From Zychaea mexicana (taxonomy: Eukaryota; Mucoromycota; Mucoromycetes; Mucorales; Lichtheimiaceae): DNA of 64,000 bases. This document shows positions 59,921-64,000 of the stretch, in pieces (position 1 is the stretch's first letter; the number at the start of each line of letters is the position of its first letter). Under the pieces are notes generated by a model. It was not told the origin of the DNA. It ran no database searches and saw only the letters and a program-made list of their open reading frames with translations. Both the position numbers and the translations under genes were made by a program. The stretch spans positions 496,001 through 560,000 of the forward strand of contig NW_026516669.1 in NCBI RefSeq assembly GCF_025766255.1, given 5' to 3'.

Positions 59921-60081
59921 TCATTTGATGGCTTTCAGAATGATCCAGCAAAAGAACCCCGTCGCAACGATCAGCACTGCGTACAGCTGAATGAAGTGAC
60001 AGTCAGATAAAAGGAACTGCGACCAGATATAGGAAGGTGGTGCATATGTTTGTTGATGCCCGTGCACTTGTTTCCAAGACT
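59921..60081 (-). CDS. Orphan terminal exon for a small tail-anchored protein
   Basis: After a good acceptor (TATCTTTGCAG at 60082-60092, minus strand) an open frame of 53 codons runs to TGA at 59921-59923. It reads ESWKQVHGHQQTYAPPSYIW, then a clear single membrane helix (QLYAVLIVATGFFCWIILK) and stops two residues later, the layout of a tail anchor. No start codon or upstream exon was found in the 60 bp before the stop of the PHD gene. It may be an alternative last exon of that gene, or a small gene whose first exon I missed. Confidence 0.4.
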
Positions 60082-60142
60082 CTGCAAAGATACGAGACGA
60101 ATAGGGGCATTTTACAGTTATGCAAGATGAGTGAATGATGGT

Positions 60143-61637
60143 TTATTGTTGTTGTTCATTTTGGGAATCGTTGAAGGTGAAATCAGTATCAAAGTTGGCA
60201 AATTCAAACCACAGCGAGTCCGATTGCTGAGAAGACGACGGAGACATAGCCGGAGATGGTGTGTTGATGATTGTTGTGGACGGCGTCAGCAATCCCATGT
60301 CACTGTGATAAAGCGATGGTGTCAGGGCATCACCGCCGGGTGAAGCCGTCCAGGTCGAAGATGGCGACAAGGAAAAGTCTTCCCAGATCGGTCCCTGCAG
60401 CGACGTTGTGGTGTCACGAAGATCGGCCTTTAGATTATCCGTCCCTGTAGTTGGTGGAAGTACACACGTCGTACAATGAAATGCGCCTTCATTGTTTAAT
60501 TCATTTTCATCCAAACCAATGCATTCCAAATGAGAATACAAGTGGCACGTCTCGCATTGCACTAGCTGGTCGCTTTGATGTCTCTCGCCACACGCACAGT
60601 TAATTGGCTTGTCTGGTTTGCGCTGCTTGCAGCGATCGCGATGGTAGACAAGGCCGCCTCGATTCTTGTATTTCTTGTTACAGTTCTTGCAAATAAAAGC
60701 GCGGGAACCTGCATATATGAAAGCGTAAGTAGCGATCTTGCATGTAATATGCCACCACCACTTTGCTTAAGCCATCCCACGCGGCCCAATTGCTTAGCAT
60801 ACCGTCTTGCAAAGTCACTGCAGCTAATGCAGGATCTGCTGGTGTTCTGCGTTTAATTTTGCGTGGTGAATTGTGTTGTTGTTGTTGTTGTTGATCATGC
60901 TGATCATCCTTCTGCTTCAGCTCCTCTTTCCGTAATGGTGTGGATGGGAGTGGTGACGATAGCACTGCCGGAGAAGCACGAATGGGCATAGTAGGTGATA
61001 CTCGCTTCAGATTGCGGGCATTACCCACGGTAACACCCCAAGGGGCCTGGTTACATTTTTTGGATAGTTTGATCTTGCGTTTCTTGCCAATAAATCCAGT
61101 CGGCCAGATAGAACACTCCTCTGAACTCTTTAACTGCTGATATAATACATCTGTACCACGGCCTTCTGCTTCCAGCGCTGCAATAACTCGAAACTTGGCC
61201 TGCGAAAGTCGCACCTTGAGTAGTTCGCTCAAGTTTTTGACCTTGTCATGTGACAGATCACCTAGTGAAGGAGCACCCGGCCAAATATCAAAGCATGTCT
61301 GATATAATGACGATAGACAATGTTGCTGCGCTGTAGTGTTCGTTATAGTCGCAGCGTCAGTAACGGCAGAAGTAGTAGGCATAAAGTTGAGAGAAGGTGG
61401 TATTTCAGTATTGTCAGGTTGGACGCGCAGTCGCTTTCGTGGTGAAGGCTTGTACGCGATTGGCAATGCCGGTTTTGAGGGTTGAGTAGGGTCGATTCGA
61501 CGACTCAGCAGCCGCAGTTGCTCTGGAGACAACGGCGCCCTCTTTTTACGCTTGCCAGGAAGGGTCTTGCCACCTACGCAGGGATGACAATTCTCAGCTT
61601 CAAGAGGTTTAACACGGCTTCGTGCTGCGCTTGCCAT
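60143..61637 (-). CDS. PHD-finger nuclear protein with a C2HC zinc finger
   Basis: Two exons, 60803-61637 and 60143-60708, close in phase to 466 aa. The N-terminal half is basic and Pro/Ser-rich, with nuclear-signal-like runs (GKRKKRAPLSPEQ, SPRKRLRV, GKKRKIKLSKKC) and a helical segment (VKNLSELLKVRLSQAKFRV). A Gln run sits near residue 250. The second exon starts with a C2HC finger (FICKNCNKKYKNRGGLVYHRDRC), directly followed by a PHD finger (INCACGERHQSDQLVQCETC, HLYSHLECIGL, FHCTTC) with the Cys4-His-Cys3 pattern. The C-terminus is acidic and Ser/Thr-rich, typical of an activation domain. Likely a chromatin reader or transcription regulator; no orthologue named. The splice joining LQDG to SRAFICKNC was set by phase. 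Confidence 0.82.
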
Positions 61638-62289
61638 TAGCCGATCGCGTTGACCGTGGTAATTGTCAAGAGATCCAAGGACAGAAGACGTTGGTTTTCT
61701 ATGGAACAGGCAGGTGTGAATAAACTCTCTTTCTCAGACGTACACACAGCCCACAGAATGAGAAAGAAGTTTAGTTGATTTACTTTGATAGAGCCAAGGG
61801 TGGGATGCTGAACGTCCACCCGTTGTCCATTGTGTGTATGTGGTTCCTGTCGCGTAAAAGAAGGAACAAGGAATAAAAACTTTGCTTGCGGAACAGCGGG
61901 CTTCTTGACGGAAAGGGTTTTCTTTCAAGGCCGCAAACTCGCCACGTCACTCTCGCACTACATGCTGGTCTTTCTCTATTTCATCAGCAGATATATGTGC
62001 ATTTTGTTTACAGCTTTAGCTGCAGATTATGTGATTGAATGCAAATGACTGTATAAAGGAGGTTGTGGTTGGAGGGGAGGAAGAGCGCTTCAAAAAGATC
62101 ACAACTCACGGTGACAAATGTGTAGATAACAGTAGCAGTATATTTGATGTGAAAGATGCAAAAGGGGTACAAATAAATAGTGGTACAGAGATATATTGAA
62201 AAGTGGAGGAAAGCAAGGGCTGTTGTCGATGTGGAGGGTAATGGTGATGATGCTAATACGTATATTTGCTACAATATATTCAGATGGTT
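61638..62289. other. Intergenic, no gene seen
   Basis: Promoter side of the PHD gene and 3' side of the OPY2-like gene. Short ORFs (61734-61928, 61830-62048) are not protein-like. Confidence 0.4.
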
Positions 62290-64000
62290 TTATGGATGTT
62301 GAGATAAGGATACAGGACGAGAGGGTGGAGGAGGAGGATTACTGTTTCGTGGCTTACTACCGCTAGTAGTAGCGTTATAAGAAGATGTAGCAGTGCTGGT
62401 GGTAGATGGTGAAGAAGACGTGGACGGCCGTGGTGGCGGTCGTAACGGGGTAGATATCCTGTTGCTGCTGTTCTCGTCATGCTGTTGTTGCTGGTCATAA
62501 GCATTATTCCAATAAATAGTAATTTCGCCGTCGCCAATGTTTCTGCTATCTGTCGTTGGGGTATTTGAAAGATGACGAGTACCCGCGACTGCACTGGAGG
62601 TATCATTGCTACTATTAGAAGCGATCACGGGAGTACCAGTAGTAGGAGTTGCAGCCATTGATTCAATGAGGGCGCTATGTCGGTCATGGAAAGGGTCGTC
62701 TTCAGATCGTGGGCTCCCTCTGTTCATAACCACGCTTTTGTTTACAGTTGCTTCAATAAGACTTGGATCGGTATTGATGATTGTTGTAGGGCGCGGCTGC
62801 TGTTGATGACGTTGCTGTATCATAGATGAACGTTGTTGAGCTGTTGGTCGAGGTGTCCTATTAGTCAATAGCCGACGGGCAGGGGCTGTGTTGGATCTAG
62901 AGAGATGGACCACACTTCCTGCTTCACTGCCGTCGTCGCGAGTAAGAACTGTGCGCACTGACCCACTGCGGCTGAGACCCGTGCTGCCACCGCCTAAACT
63001 ACTCGAGGTACCATTTCCCTCGGTATCGCTGACTAGCACTTGGTTAACACGCATGATCTGTGGTCGAGCACGTTGGACTTGTACAGCATAGGTGGTCCTT
63101 GCTGGCGTTGTGGGTTGATTACTGATCGTAGATGCAATGGACGTACGAGTATCTATCGATTCGTCACCGTCGCTTTCGTAGCTCGCGCTGAGATATTTCG
63201 ACTGACGTCTATTACTGTCTGCATCGTTTCCAACAGCAGAAACATTGTTGGTGGTTTCTGCGGTCAATGATGAACGGCCTTCTGCTGCTGCGTTGCCTGC
63301 TGCTGCGGCGGCGGCGGCAGCGGCTGTAATGGTAGTTGGTACGTTGGATTCTTCAGGTGACGGCGGAATATAAGCGACTGGAATCACGCCAGAGGTAATT
63401 TCCCTATGGTTATTTGTGGTCTATTACACAAGATTTGGTTGCGAAAGATATCAATATGAGCACATGGTATTCTGCGTCTCTCTTCTCCGTCTAATGTAAT
63501 TGTTTCTTGATATATCCTTACCGCAATACTCCTTTCGCTCATCTGCCGTTGCTGTGTAAAGGGCAACGTATTCTTGGATCTACCCTTGAGCCGTCGCACA
63601 ACCCAGAATCCAACACATGCAAACAATAGTAATCCGCCTACAAGACCACCGACGAGACCGCCAATCAGCGCGCCCTTGTCGTCGCCACCACCACTACTAT
63701 TGCTGTCGCCATCGCTGTCTGGGGAAGTGCTCGGGTCGCTGGTATCTGCGGTCGTTGCTGACGAAGGCGATGATTCTGGGGGCAGACCGAGCACAGTTTG
63801 ATCCACACATTTGGACGAGGGGCATACACCGCATTCGGTCATTGTTCCCAGAGTGCATACTTGGTTAGACCCGCATGCCCCGTTGCATCGCGCTGCACAA
63901 GAAGACGGTTGACACGAATCTTTATTTTTGTGGAGAGGCGGTTTAGTTATTGCGCTTATAAGCAATCAAAGCCTTATGTCTATTATCAGTGGCTCAATTA
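62290..64000 (-). CDS. Opy2-like membrane anchor of the HOG pathway (5' end missing)
   Basis: In yeast Opy2 recruits Ste50-Ste11 to the membrane for osmostress MAPK signalling. Two exons are seen: 63522-63919 and 62290-63420, closing in phase. The extracellular part is Cys-rich (SCQPSSCAARCNGACGSNQVC, ECGVCPSSKCV), followed by a Ser/Asp-rich stalk. A glycine-zipper membrane helix (GALIGGLVGGLVGGLLLFAC) is followed by a basic VVRRLKGRSK. The cytosolic tail begins ITSGVIPVAYIPPS, the typical Opy2 motif, and is then long, Ser/Thr-rich with Ala, Gln and Pro runs. The first codons (signal peptide) must lie in an exon beyond 64000, since the frame enters from a splice acceptor at 63920. Stop at 62290. 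Confidence 0.88.

Noticed and set aside
60870..60895. GTT/CAA trinucleotide repeat as a free microsatellite
   Set aside because: It encodes the Gln run of the PHD-finger protein. Similar runs at 59630-59700 and 63300-63330 are also coding.

Overview
The window is nuclear DNA of an intron-rich fungus. The gene content points to an early-diverging, Mucoromycota-type fungus: a fungal Cch1 calcium channel, a URA2 polyprotein with a degenerate dihydroorotase domain, Opy2, Mgs1, a bZIP of the fungal AP-1 type, and a Crypton-like Ndc10-domain relic. Introns are mostly 50-110 nt with GTAAGT/GTATGT-type donors. The lineage is inferred from gene content, not measured. No rRNA, tRNA, CRISPR array or prokaryotic operon was seen.

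Layout. 1-6.9 kb: CCH1 (-), running off the left edge. 8.1-15.2 kb: URA2/CAD (+), divergent from CCH1. 15.2-23.3 kb: gene-poor stretch with a possible spliced minus-strand membrane-protein gene, a frameshifted Crypton-like recombinase relic and an unassigned ORF. 23.3-32.9 kb: UBP14 (-), an unknown membrane protein (+), LAS1 (-), a Nro1/Ett1-like protein (+) and a LACTB2-like metallo-beta-lactamase (-). 33.7-38.9 kb: MGS1/WRNIP1 (+), MED11 (-) and a SAM methyltransferase-like protein (-). 39.3-47.1 kb: an unusual run of damaged genes, namely a DUF1772 gene with an in-frame TAA, a USP36-type deubiquitinase whose catalytic Cys is Ser, a heavily broken cytochrome b5-acyl-CoA dehydrogenase, and a mitochondrial aspartate aminotransferase with one extra base. 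48.7-56.6 kb: CSN9 (+), a TMEM62-like metallophosphoesterase (+), a FAR-17a/AIG1-like membrane protein (+) and a bZIP factor (+). 58.0-64 kb: RCH1/SLC10A7 (-), a PHD-finger protein (-) and OPY2 (-, running off the right edge).

How the genes relate. There is no operon logic. Several pairs are divergent with short shared promoters (LAS1/Ett1-like 129 bp, UBP14/membrane protein 258 bp) or tightly convergent (Ett1-like and MBL stop codons abut; MGS1 and MED11 end 15 bp apart). Themes recur: ubiquitin biology (UBP14, USP36-like, UBZ-bearing Mgs1, CSN9), ribosome production and translation (LAS1, Ett1-like, USP36-like), and calcium/stress signalling at the membrane (CCH1, RCH1, OPY2). Exon models were built by hand from splice signals and reading-frame phase; where phases closed exactly they should be reliable to a few bases.
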